Assembly (NCBI RefSeq): GCF_038396675.1
Contig: NC_088930.1
Coordinates: 39,692,001 to 39,756,000, forward strand
Length of the DNA: 64,000 nucleotides
From: Hydra vulgaris
Taxonomy: Eukaryota > Cnidaria > Hydrozoa > Anthoathecata > Hydridae
Direction of reading: 5' to 3'
Shown one piece after another: positions 10,831 to 30,241 of this stretch (within the stretch, counting starts at the first letter, position 1; each line of letters starts with the position of its first letter). Made by a program: the position numbers and the translations under genes. The notes under the pieces were generated by a model. It did not search any database. It saw only the letters and a list, made by a program, of their open reading frames with translations, and had not been told where the DNA came from.

Positions 10831-11490
10831 TATACATTCGTACTCGGTGTAGTTAAGGCAGTTTACAAATTATTCGAATTCTTTTATTTGAAGTTAACGT
10901 GATTTTATCAGCGTAATATGTCCAAACAAGAGCTTTAGATGTTATAACTTTTTTAGCTTCAGGTTTTTTTTATATTAAAAGAAACTTTTCTTTTTTATAT
11001 ATAATATTCAATACCTTTTTACTACCTCTAATAGTGAATCTAAAGAACACCATTTTGGAGTCTATAGATCACTTTTTCCCATGGCTTTAACATAAATCTA
11101 GTTAAAATCTTTTAAAAAAGTACCTTAACCCACTATAGATCCTAGTTCAAATTGGTTCTGACGTATATTAACTATAAATAGTTGTCAAAATTCAATATTA
11201 CTATCAATTTTTACAAAAAATACTAGAATTCCGATCAAGAAAGAGCATATAATAAAGAAAAGTTGCTAATAAACAATCAGAACAAATCGTATTATAAAAC
11301 TATGATGTTCATTTCACCTAAAAAGCGTTTTTATTTAAATCTGATCTTCGGTCTGGGTTTTTTCGTTACAAATATTTAAATTTTATGATATCGCAAAATT
11401 TATCGTTTTAATATTTTTTGTCTTTTTATAATTTACAGACCCGATCAATTAACGGATATATGGATGACTTAGCGCAAAACCTATACAACT
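10831..11490. other. Unannotated stretch
   Basis: AT-rich sequence between the MITE-like repeat and hAT element B. Nothing supportable is seen. Confidence 0.5.
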
Positions 11491-12946
11491 GAGCTACCCA
11501 GTGCCGGATTAACCCTTAGGCAAATAAGGCACATGCCTTAAGTCCAGCAAAAAATCCAGGCCACAAAAAATTTAAACATAAATTTATATTTATGTCTTAT
11601 CTTTATTGATGAAGTTATTATAATTATTCCAATTATTATACACATTTTGTTCATATATCAAGATGTCAAAAATTGTAACTAATTTATTCTTATAAGTGAT
11701 AATTTTTTTATTCTAAAATATCGATTTAAAATATTTCGAATAAAATATTCGAAAAATATTGTGTTTTTTTATATTTTTGAAATTTGATAACATTTGTTTT
11801 AAACAGTGGAACTCTTTCGTAAACAAAAACAAAGCGTAATAATAAAATTAATGGTTTTAGCAAATGAATATACTTTTAGATATAACTATTGTTATAAAAT
11901 TGTTCTCCTTTAAATTTATTAGTAGGTTTAAAGAAGAAAAAAGCATCACATTTACTGCAGAAAGAACTGGGTATAGCTTTTTTGTTCAACATGCCATGTT
12001 TTAAATGTTTCTATCAAAACATATTTGTCACATATTTTATTTATTTTGATGTTAATATAATAAAGCTCACTAATATAGTATGGATTAGATCCATGTATCT
12101 CAACTATACTGAGTGACTTTCATTTTGACTTTCACTATCATACATTATTATCTATATATATATATGTATGATTTTTTATCATATATATATAAATTAATAT
12201 GTTTAATCATTATTATATCTCATATCCATTTTACATTTTCTAATTAATATTATTTTAATTTATAAATTAGTTCTTGCTATAACATAGAAAACGTATATAC
12301 ACTATACATGTAGAACTTCAGTTCTGTGACCTAGGGGTATAAGAAGCAGATCATTAATAAGTCAAACAATCAATCCTAGTGAGTAATTTGCATGAATTTT
12401 TGAATACCATGCTCCTGAAATAAACAAAAATAAAATCCTTCACTTATAGGAATCTATCATTTTTAATGAATTATGTTGACGCTGTCATCATTATTGTTAG
12501 ATTTCTGTTGTAATTATAATTTTAACTGAACAAAATATAAATTCTGATCTTTCCAATTGAGTCTTTGTCTATTTATTGATGGATTACCTCTCTTTAACAG
12601 CACAGTGAAATGTTTTTGGGTTATATATGGGTGCATTCTAGAAATCCCATCATCTGAATTCATTATTGATGTTTATTCTGGTTGTTCAAAACCAAATTCA
12701 TCAAATGATTTTCTTCTGGTATACTGGTAGTTTGATTTTAAATTGTTATTTCGAATATTAAAATCTATATTATATATAGGTTTTGTATGTTCTTATCATG
12801 CAGTTCACAAGAAATCAATTTTTAAAATTTTACATCATTTTATGATATGACTTTATGAATCAATTATTTTTAAATCGAATAATTATGCTATTGAATACAT
12901 AAAAATACGTTTTTAAAGATCACTTTTACGTTTTACTTTTAGATTA

Positions 12947-15476
12947 ATGTCGATACGTAAAGGTGGTCGGGAGCGAGCGAAGGAGTTAGAGAAGAAAATG
13001 CATGATGAAGATAAACTGTTAAAGAAAATACCCAAAATCAATTCATTTTTCACTGCCACGAACAAGGTTGATGCTACTGATAATATTACTCTCAATTCCC
13101 CACCATCCTCTCAACATCTCAGGTAGGTATTGATTACAAGGAAGAGGCTGCAAAAATTGCATTTGAACTTGGACATACTGAAAAATTTGAAGATAGAGTT
13201 GATACTGGTTCAGGAACCATTCTCAATGATGTTGGGAGTTTTGGTGACATAACAGATCATGTGCGTAACATGTCTGATGCACATGTTACGCACATGATCT
13301 GTTATGGAACAATCCATTTTCGAAACTCGGCAGACAGTTATCCAGAAACAAAGCGGGAATACAGTGGAGTGAATCGCTTCCTAAATTCTAGTGTTTTGCC
13401 AAATGATGATATCGTTGATTGTGACTGGCTTGTTTATTCTCCAGCCAAGACATGTGTCTCCTGCTTTCCCTGCATTCTGTTTTCAACTGACCGGTCACAG
13501 TTGTCTGGCTCAGGATTTAAGGATTGAAAGAATATGACATAATACTTAAAATCCCATAAAATCAGTGCAAAGCACATACAATCAGTTCTCACTTTATGTC
13601 AAAGAAGTGTTGCTGCTGGGAGAGTTGACGAGCAATTGGACAACAATATGTTGGAGCAGCGCAATTACTGGAGAAATGTCCTGTCACGCTGTGTTGCAAC
13701 TATTACTTTTCTTTGTAAGAGAGGTCTCCCTATTCAAGGTTGCAATGAAGTTGTTGGCTCCAGAGAAAATGGGAATTATTTGGGCATCTTGGAGCTGATT
13801 GGTCAATTTGATCCATTTTTGTCCCAGCACATCTGTACTCATGGCAATCGCGGACGCGGTCACACATCATATTTATCAAAAACAATCTGTGAAGAATTAA
13901 TTGCAATAATGGGTGAACAAGTCATGGGTTTCATAAAGGATGAGATTTCAAAGTGACGGTATTTTTCAGTTTCAGTAGATTCCACTCCTGATATTACCCA
14001 TTGTGACCAGCTGACCATCATTCTTCGTTATACTAATATGGTGGATTACCAGCCTGTGGAGCGTTTTTTGACATTTATCAATATATCCAGTCACACAGGG
14101 CAGAATCTTGCTGATACACTGCTTCTGTACTTGTCAGATCAAGACATCGACTACAAAAATTGCCGTGGTCAGACATATGATAATGCCAGCAATATGTCTG
14201 GTAAATATATTGGCATGCAACAAATCCTGAAAAACAAAAAAAATTTAGTGGACTACATTCCTTGAGCTGCCCACTCGTTGAACCTAGTTGGCCAGTCACC
14301 TGTGGATTGTTGCGTTGAAGCAGTTTCATTTTTTAACATATTGAATCGCCTGTATACTTTCTTTGAAGCATCAACATATCGTTGGGATGTCATGATGACC
14401 CATGTTAAATACTAACCAGAATGCCTTGTTCCAAAATACCAATCAGATACCCGGTGGTCTGCTCGAGCTGATGCTGCAAAAGCAGTGTTCAAGGGGTACC
14501 ACCAATTACAAAGTGCTCTTCAGGAGATCTCAGGGGATTGTAATCAGAATGGTAGCACAAGGAATGAAGCGGGTTCATTGGCCAAACACATGAATACTAT
14601 TGAAGTTGCCCTATTGCGTGAACTTTGGAATGACATTCTGCTGAGGTTCAACATTAATAGCAAGTTATTGCAAAGTTCTACAATCGAATTAACTCCAGCT
14701 ATTGGTCTGCTGAAGAGCTTGCATATATTTTTGGATGAATGCCGAGAGAAGTTTGATGATTATAATCAGAAGGCAGGTGATCGCTGTGGCAACAGCACAT
14801 ATGAATCTGAAAGTCGAAGACAACCAAAGCGTGAGACAAATCAATGATGGAGATGCCGCAGATGCTATGGAAGGGATGTCAAGACAGGAAAACTTCAAGG
14901 TCAATACTTTCTATGTCATCATCGATCAGCTGAAAAATGCATTAAAGAAACGCATTAAAGCTTACTCAATTGTGCTGCAGAGATTTGGAGTTCTGACTGA
15001 GTATGACTCCATGACCGATGAAAATATTGACATTGCTGTTAAAGGAGTACTCGAAAGACCTTTGTTTCGAGTACAGTGTACTCGAAAGACCTTTGTTCTG
15101 ATTTTCCAACAGAATTTTGACAATTTATGTGCTGGTATAAAGAACATAGAAACTATGAAGAAGGATCAAGTGCACAAAATCAAGTTGATTCAAGTGCTCA
15201 GAAGATGTTTAAAATGCTGCACAATTCTGGTGTATATCAAGCATTTCCAAATACTGAAATAGCACCCGGATATACTTATGTCTGATGTCAACCAATTGTT
15301 CAGGAGAACGTTCGTTTTCTTAATCGAAAAGAATTAAAGATGCAAAAATATCAACAATGGCTCAACGGCGTCTTTCTGTACTTTTACTTCTGTGCATGTG
15401 ATTTGCTCAACAAGGTCAACTTCAAAGAACTAATTGACAAATTTGCAGTTATAAAACGCGAAAATTTTAAATTATG
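12947..15476 (+). pseudogene. hAT transposase of ZMYM1/DUF4371 type (several stops)
   Basis: The ATG at 12947 opens MSIRKGGRERAKELEKK. A TTF-type zinc-finger region follows, with SGVNRFLNSSVLP and CVSCFPCILFSTD (13350-13490). The DDE core shows SVSVDSTPDITHCDQLTI (first Asp, about 13970), GQTYDNASNMSGKY (second Asp, about 14170), then AAHSLNLV (14270-14287). The tail has FAVIKREN near 15450. In-frame stops at about 13525, 13954, 14263 and 14411, plus frameshifts, make it non-functional. The C-terminal ERSFS-type motif is degraded. A 20-bp direct duplication (GTACTCGAAAGACCTTTGTT) occurs at about 15046 and 15077. Confidence 0.85.
13252..13302. repeat. Perfect 22-bp-arm palindrome within the transposase
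   Basis: Left arm 13252-13273 (ACAGATCATGTGCGTAACAT plus GT), loop CTGATGC, right arm 13281-13302 its exact complement. It lies in the coding frame, in the segment reading HVRNMSDAHVTHMIC, and is out of keeping with the rest of the gene. Confidence 0.9.
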
Positions 15477-15617
15477 TAGTTTTTGCCTAATAAATATTCT
15501 TTTTTAAATTTTACTTTTCTTCTTTTTGTGGGAAAGACCGTATTATCTGTATTTTTAGGCCACTTATTAAAATGTGCCTTAGGGCCAACAAAGCCTTAAT
15601 CCGGCACTGGAGCTACC

Positions 15618-15991
15618 TAAACAAATTTGTCAATGTTGAAATGATATAATTTGACGCAAAGTTTAAAAGTCTTTAACTAAAGTCACTAAACCAAAAAAAT
15701 TAAAAGTAATTGCAGTTCAGTGCACTTAAAAATTTTAATTATAGTATTTTGGTGTTTGCAAAAAAACACTACATGAATTATTTTTTAATTTAAAACTAAT
15801 TTTTTTCAACTATCATACAGACGCTATAATATTTTAAAATGCCTCAACTATCCCGAGTTTGTTTTCTAATCCGAGTTTGTTTTCTAATCCGAGTTAGGTG
15901 GACCCGAGCTGGGCTTTGCGTAAAAGCCGTACGCGGTGGAACGCGGCCTAAAGTTTTGAAAATTTAAATGAAATAATAATTTACATTAAAA
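15618..15991 (+). promoter_or_regulatory. Upstream region of INIP, cut short by hAT B
   Basis: About 370 bp separate the hAT B target duplication from the INIP start codon. A GC-richer patch at about 15850-15950 (CCGAGTTTGTTTTCTAATCC repeated, then GTACGCGGTGGAACGCGGCC) may be the core promoter. No TATA element is obvious. The promoter call is inferred from position only. Confidence 0.4.
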
Positions 15992-16267
15992 ATGTCAAAA
16001 GAAGAGTTAAACACTAGGCAGAATATTCTTAACGATTTAAATCAAAGAAAGCAACAGCTTTTACAGCAAAATATTGCAAATAATCAAGTTTTACCCTCTA
16101 GAACGCTTAAATCAGATATACGTGTAGAAGGAAACTACCAATCGCCGTTATCTAGAAGATCTGCTTTAGAATATGCTTCTGCACATTCTGTAGGTTACTA
16201 TATAGCACAGGACTCTCAATACGGAAATCATATTTTGCCTGTAATTCCAAGAATAGAGGATAATTGA
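15992..16267 (+). CDS. INIP: SOSS complex subunit C (INIP/SSBIP1 homologue)
   Basis: A single uninterrupted 91-codon frame. INIP is the small subunit of the SOSS complex, which with INTS3 and a single-strand DNA-binding protein helps sense DNA double-strand breaks in the nucleus. The family signature is the C-terminal block GYYIAQDSQYGNHILP followed by VIPRIEDN. Human INIP has GYFITQDS-FGN-ILPVLPR in the same place. The N-terminal NDLNQRKQQLLQQN is a short charged helix, also as in the family. Human INIP is 104 residues, so the size fits. The start is the first ATG of the frame (context AAAAATGTC). It has no intron within the coding part. The 4.1-kb hAT B lies immediately upstream. Confidence 0.9.
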   Translation: MSKEELNTRQNILNDLNQRKQQLLQQNIANNQVLPSRTLKSDIRVEGNYQSPLSRRSALEYASAHSVGYYIAQDSQYGNHILPVIPRIEDN

Positions 16268-17593
16268 TAGACTTTTGTGAACATTTACACTTATATATAA
16301 AAATATATATAACTATTATATAACTAAGTTGTATTTTTCCACTGTATTTAAAAAAGAAAATATAAGTTATTTAATTATTCAGTTTCCTTTATTTAATTTT
16401 TATGCATTTTGCATTCGTTTGTTTATTTTGCATTTTATTTGTATACTAGGATGCAAAATTTGTGATATAGTTAAAATAAAATGTAAACATTTTACTTTTT
16501 AATAGTAAAGAACTAACTTATTTTGAGGTTTCACATCGTCATTTTAAATTATTTATGTAAAGTAAACTTTATTTTGCTAATTGTTTTTTTTTCATAAAAC
16601 AATACTACATAGAGATTTTTATAAATGCAGGTTCAGAATGTAGTTATTTATTTTCAAAATTTTTGCAATTTTATGAAATAGAACTTTGATAATTCAATTC
16701 AAGGTATTTTTTTTGTATTACCACACATTTTTCAAGTTTTTTTTTACCAGTTAAATCATATGGAAATTCTTGTATTAAGTTTTTGTTTATCAGTTAATAT
16801 TTTGTGGGCACTCCGATCAATGATATATTTGATTCAAATGTGCACTAATCTCAAGATAGCTTAACATTTCTTTTCTGTTAGAAACTCACAACATTTACTC
16901 TCCTCTCAAAGCTGTTGACTGTAGATCTAATAGCTAGTACATAATTTTATGTAGGACCTAATTTTGATTTTGAATATGAAGCGAGCAACGTTTTTAATTT
17001 AATTAACATATTTTGAATATTGTGTTATGAATTTTTTAATGTATCAAATTCATTTAAAATATGACAGATAATTGCTTCATGTAGAGTCTTTAAATCAATA
17101 TTAATGATTGCATCATATTGTGTCCAAAAGTTGAAAATTATATGGCTACTTAGATTACATATAAGTTTTTCTGTTTTGAAGCATTTGTTAGTAAAGTTTC
17201 TAGGGCTAGTTTTTTGAGATTTAAGATTACTATTTAGCTTTCTTTTTTTTTAAATATATAGTATATTTAAAAGTTAAATTGTGTAAAGTTTGAAATTTTC
17301 TGCTTTTGAAAAAAAAGTTAATTTGACAAATGATGTTTATGAGTGCTGCAGTGAAAAACACTCAATGGTTGTTTTTTTTTTTTAATGCTCTAACATTTAC
17401 AAAATATAAATAAATGACATTTTTACGTTTTTTAAGAAAAACAAAACATAAATGCTATTAATTTCAAAACTGAAATGTTTGTTAAAAGGAAAAGAACCAA
17501 TTATGGTTTGTATTTATCATTTGAATTTATTTTTTTTCATAATTCAAAAAAAAAAATTATTAAAGGATTTTTTTTTATAGATTTTATTTTTAG
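16268..17593. other. INIP 3' region and spacer to CISD3
   Basis: AT-rich non-coding sequence. It holds the INIP 3' untranslated region and should hold the missing first exon or promoter of CISD3. I looked for a short exon with ATG and a GT donor and found none I trust. Confidence 0.45.
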
Positions 17594-23017
<5,424 letters not shown>

Positions 23018-23189
23018 ACAGTTTTGTTTAAATAGTTTTATTTACTTCTAGATTACAATTTGTTTTGTACTTTTATTAAGTTTTTATAATAGTTATATGT
23101 GATTTCCGGAATATATTTTCCCTTATTTTCATTTTAGCTAAGTTGTTTTAATTTTTTTTCAAAATTTTCAAATATCTATAATATATATA

Positions 23190-25343
<2,154 letters not shown>

Positions 25344-25389
25344 TTTCTCAGTTTTGATATCACAGTAAGTTGATATCAAAACTGAGAAA
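25344..25389. repeat. 19-bp perfect hairpin
   Basis: TTTCTCAGTTTTGATATCA, an 8-nt loop, and its exact complement. It stands just beyond the 3' end of the minus-strand LINE fragment. Function unknown. Confidence 0.85.
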
Positions 25390-25439
25390 AAGAGAAAAAA
25401 GAATCCTTTCATTTAATTAAAGTTTAAAAAGCCAATATT

Positions 25440-26460
25440 TGTAGCTGCTAAAGCATGAGTTAGTTAATAAACGTGCAGCTCATCATCAGTAAAAGATGTA
25501 CTGTTTGCAGCTGTAGCAAAAAATATTTGTCGATTCTACTCTTAAGTGCATTAACTAACAGAGCTTTTTCTGACGTCAAGTTATTCCAATCATTGACAAT
25601 ACGATTTGTAAAGAAATTATGACGAGCATTATAATATGTGAATTTATGCATTAAGAGGTTGGATGGTGATCTGCAAATTGGTGGATTATGCCAATTGATA
25701 ATCTCAATATCGTTTTCTAGTTTAAACTCTTGGATCAAGTCACCTGTGAGTTTCCAAAGTGGTAAAATTGAGACGCCGACACATTTCAGCATAAAATAAT
25801 CCTATTAAATCATGAGGTACTTTTGTTGCTTTGTGCTGAATTTTTTCAGTTTCTTTAATGTCACCTTTTAAGTAAGGATACCGTACCAGAACAGCAAATT
25901 CCAGATGCGGCCTAACATACGTAGTGTATAGTTTACTCCAAAGCTTCAAATCTCTTATATAAATGTTTTTTTAAGAAGCCGAGTATCATATCTGCTTTAC
26001 GTGTTGCGGTCCGTATGTGTTGATTTCATTGTAGATCATTAGATATAAAGATACCCAGATCTCTCAATATCCGTTGACTCTAGAGTAAGTGATGTATTTC
26101 CATCATCATTACATATTCATGGTTACTATTTCCATAACTAAGGTACATAATTTTACACTTTGGAACATTCAATTCCATTAGCCATTTCTTTGACCATTCT
26201 GTGACAATGTTTAAATTGAATTGAAGAATTAGACAATCAGCATCGTGAAACTCAGGTCTTATTTCTTGTAACAGTTTAGTGTCGTCAGCATAAATTTTAT
26301 GAACTGATTTTATCTTATCCGTTAAGTCTTTTATATAAATGATAAATAATGTTGGACCAAGTACAGACCCATGAGGAACTCCGCTTAGAACATTGGTCAA
26401 GTCGCTAGTGTTCACCTAAAACAGTTTGCTGTTTTCTACTAATTAAAAATGACTCCATAT
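25440..26460 (-). mobile_element. CR1-like LINE fragment, RT palm to C-terminus
   Basis: On the minus strand, 26415-26080 gives NVLSGVPHGSVLGPTLFIIY and KIYADDTKLL, the RT palm motifs with the catalytic Asp pair kept. 25949-25740 gives LYTTYVRPHLEFAV and YLKGDIKETEKIQHKATKVP. 25792-25460 gives IVNDWNNLTSEKA at the C-terminus. Frames overlap or shift, so it is inactive, and the 5' part is missing. Confidence 0.8.
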
Positions 26461-26619
26461 CCATATCCACGAATCAGTGTTGCTGACCGCCAGTTTGTCG
26501 CAGTTTAAGTAATTGCCCAGTTGTTTTTTTCTTACTTTATCATATATTTAGACTACTTTTTCATAGATAAGATTACTTCATTAATTAAAAGCATATGGGA
26601 TTAATGGCAATGTTCTTAA

Positions 26620-27070
26620 ATGAATTGAGTCATTTTTGATTAGTAGAAAACAGCGAACTGTTTTAGGTGAACACTCTAGTGAATGGACCGATGTTCTAAA
26701 TGGAGCTCCACAACGGTCTTTCTCTTTTCTACGAAAACTATAATGGGCATTGCTCTAATTAGCTAGCATCTCTTGTGCCATCTACTAAAACTCATTCTCG
26801 TGTTACTCGTGATTCAATTAAGTCTCATCCTTTTACTGTGACTGTTCCTAAGTGCTCTAAAAACTCTTATTTGTCTAGTTTTTTTCCTCAAACATCAGAT
26901 ATTTGGAATGCGCTTCTTTCATCTTGCTTTCCTGATTCGTATAATCTGCAATCTTTTAAGTCGTCTGTCAATCGTTATCTTGCTCTATAAACTTCACCTT
27001 TTCTCTTCCAGTAACTTCAAACTCTAATAGTGGTTGCTTGCAGCCTTGTTGGAAGCTAAGATGTTTGAAA
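26620..27070 (+). mobile_element. CR1-like LINE fragment with internal deletion, 3' end
   Basis: It starts in the RT (FLISRKQRTVLGEHSSEW and DVLNGAPQRS, 26635-26720), then jumps to the C-terminus (26775-26990: SHPFTVTVPKCSKNSYLSS, DIWNALLSSCFPDSYNLQSF). The 3' tail AGTGGTTGCTTGCAGCCTTG is shared, in reverse, with the LINE at 56100-56820. It runs head to head with the fragment at 25440-26460. Confidence 0.7.
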
Positions 27071-27099
27071 AAATATATATATATATATCTTCCTTATTC

Positions 27100-27390
27100 A
27101 TCCACGGCGCATTACGGGTAGTATGGACTTTTTTAACGTGATGAAATGCTTGCTGAGTTTATCAAATTTATTGCAGAAAAGTACATGGACGCAGTAGTGT
27201 TCTTTGTTTCAAATAATTGCAGCCAGTTACTTTCCATAATCTTTTAACAAAAATTTATATAGTCACTTTTATTGAAGTCATATTTTTTGTTTGAGAAAGT
27301 AGTCTCATTTTTAGAAACGACCACATAATCCTCAATATGCGATGACCTTGCGACGAATCATTACTTATATTACCATTTCTTTCTATAAAT
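27100..27390 (-). mobile_element. Possible LINE fragment (endonuclease-RT linker)
   Basis: On the minus strand TTRNAPWMNKE near 27100-27135 resembles the linker upstream of LINE reverse transcriptase. The rest is too degraded to place, and confidence is low. Confidence 0.3.
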
Positions 27391-28362
27391 AGGAAACAAA
27401 TTAAAAAACAAGAATGTTTTACACAAGTACCTGGAGTCTATGTAGATGAAAACTTATCTTGGCTTTTCCTGATAAAATACATTCAAAAATTAAAAAAACT
27501 AGTGGTATAATGTATAGAGCTAGTCCTTTAATTAATACTCAAAGTCTTAAATTAATATACTTCAGCCTAATTCATAGCTATATTAATAATGGTAACATTG
27601 GGTGGGCAAGCACACTACCCTCTAAACTTAAAAGGATATTTAGTGTACAAAAAGATGCTTGCAAAATTATTTACGGAAAAAACAAATTTGAGCATGCAAA
27701 GCCATTAATGAGGAAAATGAAGATGATGAATATATACGAGATAAATACATTTCAACCCATGATCTTTTTTTTTTTTTTTTTTTTTTTACAACAATCATTA
27801 TTATATATTTCAAAAACAAGTAATATTTACATGTCTTCAGTTTATATAAATGTCCACCACAAATATTTACAATGTCTAAAGAGCGTTAACGCATGCGCGC
27901 TTGACATTTTAACTTATGCGAGTTAAAATAATAAACTTAAAAATTCGTGGTTTATAATATAAAGTGCTGGCTATTAACCCATGCATTTAAAAAATATACG
28001 CAGTCCGTCGCACCACAGGCTACTTGGGACTTGCTTGTCGTTGTCGTTTAAAATATATTTTATTTGTTGAAAATATATATTAACATATATTAGTAGTACC
28101 ATATAGTTGTAAGGAAACTTGCAGAAGACTAAGAAAAGTCTTTTCATCAAGAACCTTTAAAATACAAAATAAACTAAAAATTTAAAGAGTAAAGACACAC
28201 ATTAATTTTTTGAGGCCTACTGTTCAGTAATATTTTATTACGTATAGTTGCTAAAAAATTTTTTTTTAATTTTTATTTATTTATGTTTTATTTCTTTTTT
28301 ATTTGTTTTTATAGCTTAAATTGTTCTTTTTATATTTTATTATATTAATTGTTCTTTTATAT

Positions 28363-29215
28363 TTAATACATATCGATAAAATTGGTTTTGTTAATTATGA
28401 GATCTTTTAGTTTTTTCTTCAGGGCAATAAGATTATCCAGTTTAGTAACTTCTATATTTCGAGGTATTGTTTTGTTGTATAAATAGGGGCCACGGTATAC
28501 AATTGAAAATCTCGAAAATTTTGTTTTTTTTATGGGCAATGTAAAGTTTCCGGTTCCTCGTGTGAAATATCTGTTGGCGTTGGTTTGAAAAAAGTTATTA
28601 GTAAAATGAGTTGGGACAAGTCCAAGCTTATATTTGAGCATAAATAAAACATTTTGGTAGATGTTAATTTGATAGATATTCAAAGCATTCAAGTTTTTAA
28701 GTAAAGGATCGGCATGTGTGAATTTATTTTTATTATAAATCAATCTTGATGCGTGTTTTTGGTGTGTATATAGAGAACTTAATTTAGATTTATTTGTACT
28801 TCCCCAGGCAATATTAGCATATGTTAGATAACTTTGTATATAAGAAAAGTAGAGAATTTTCAGATTCTCCTGGGAAAGTATAGTTTTGACTTTGTAAAGT
28901 ATGCCGATACTTTTTGATATTTTTGTATTTAATGTTTTTATATGGGCTTTCCAAGAAATCGTTTCGTCAATAATTATCCCGAGAAATTTAATAGTTTCAG
29001 TTCTTTCGATGTTTATGTTATCAATTTTTAGTAATGGTAGCATGCTTGGTATTTTAGTTTTTTGCTGGTTGGAATGAAACAAGATCTATTTTGTTTTTTC
29101 TTGATTTAAAGATAATTTATTTACTTTAAACCAAATGTTTAGACTCTTAAGGTCATCATTTGCAGATTCAAAGAGATTTTCAATTGATGCTGATGAATAA
29201 AATAAATTTGTGTCA
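28363..29215 (-). pseudogene. LINE reverse transcriptase, catalytic FADD and C-terminal part
   Basis: It continues the frame above: FADDTNLFYSSASIENLF, one stop at about 29083-29085 (QEKTK*), then an intact 239-codon frame to TAA (IKFLGIIIDETISWKAHI, NIAWGSTNKSKLSSLYTHQK, IVYRGPYLYNKTIP). Only one stop and one frameshift separate this LINE from a full RT reading frame. Confidence 0.85.
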
Positions 29216-30241
29216 TCAGCAAACATTATTGCATCGAGTTTTTTTTAATGATTGTGGGAGATCGTTAATATAAATTAAAAATAAAAGAGGACCAAGAATG
29301 GAACCTTGGGGAACTCCGCATTTTATTTTTAGTAATTTAGAATATTTATTATCGTTTGAAATAACACATTGTTGTCTGTTGCACAGATAACTTTTAAACC
29401 GATCTAGGCTAGTATTTTGTATTCCGCATTTTTCCATTTTTTTTAGTAAGATATCATGATTAATTGTGTCAAATGCTTTGGATAGGTCTATAAAAGCTCC
29501 TAATACAAATTGCATTTTATTAAAAGAATAACTTATGCTATTAACTAAATCTAAAATTGCATGTTCTGTTAAGTGCTGTGCTTGAAAGCCGAATTGTTTT
29601 TTATTTAAGAACTTGTTTTGAATTAGGTATTCATATAATCTATTGTAGACTATTCTTTCAAGTATTTTAGAAAAGGTAGGAAGTATTGAGATTGGTCTGT
29701 AATTGTTTATTAGAAATGTTTCACCGGTTTTAAAAATAGGTACAACTTTAGCTACTTTTAATTTATCTGGTACAGTTCCTGTTATAATTGATGATTTAAA
29801 TATTTCGAAAATAGGTTTGCGTATCTCCAAAAAGACATTGACGACGATATTACTGCAAATGTCATCTATACCTGGAGACTTATTTGTTTTAAGAGAGTTT
29901 ATTGCATTTTCGAGTTCATCAATTTTTAGTTCTTTAAATATTAATTCGTTGATGACACTAGTTAGATAAGTTTCAAATGAGTTGTTTGGACAATTGACTT
30001 TTGAAGCTAGATTTGGGCCTATGTTGACATAAAAACTATTAAATTTTTCTGAAATTGCATTATTATTGTCATACTCTTTATTATCTATGACAATTTGAGC
30101 AGGTAATCTATTTATTTTGCAGGTTTTTATCCCAATTATTTCTTTCATGATATCCCAAGTTTTCTTAATATAACCATTTGTGTTTTTTATTTTATTTGAG
30201 TAATAGTTTTTCTTTGAATTTTTTTTAATTTTTTCAAACAA
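29216..30241 (-). pseudogene. LINE reverse transcriptase, N-terminal and palm part
   Basis: A 341-codon open frame. It contains KTWDIMKEIIGIKTCKINRL (linker), LKVAKVVPIFKTGE and NNYRPISILPTFSKILERIV (fingers), AFIDLSKAFDTINHDILLKK (palm, first catalytic Asp) and GVPQGSILGPLLFLIYINDL. One frameshift at the end (SLKKTRCNNVC) separates it from the next block, which begins IMFADDTNLF with the catalytic Asp pair (about 29225-29195). Confidence 0.85.

Larger units (their letters stand above)
11491..15617 (+). mobile_element. hAT element B (4.1 kb) with perfect 8-bp target duplication
   Basis: The left end CAGTGCCGGATTAA begins at 11499 and its exact complement TTAATCCGGCACTG ends at 15609, a 14-bp perfect terminal repeat. 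The flanking 8-mers GAGCTACC at 11491-11498 and 15610-15617 are identical, the signature of hAT integration. Between the left end and the gene (11513-12940) lies AT-rich non-coding sequence with short TA runs. The transposase occupies 12947-15476. Confidence 0.92.
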
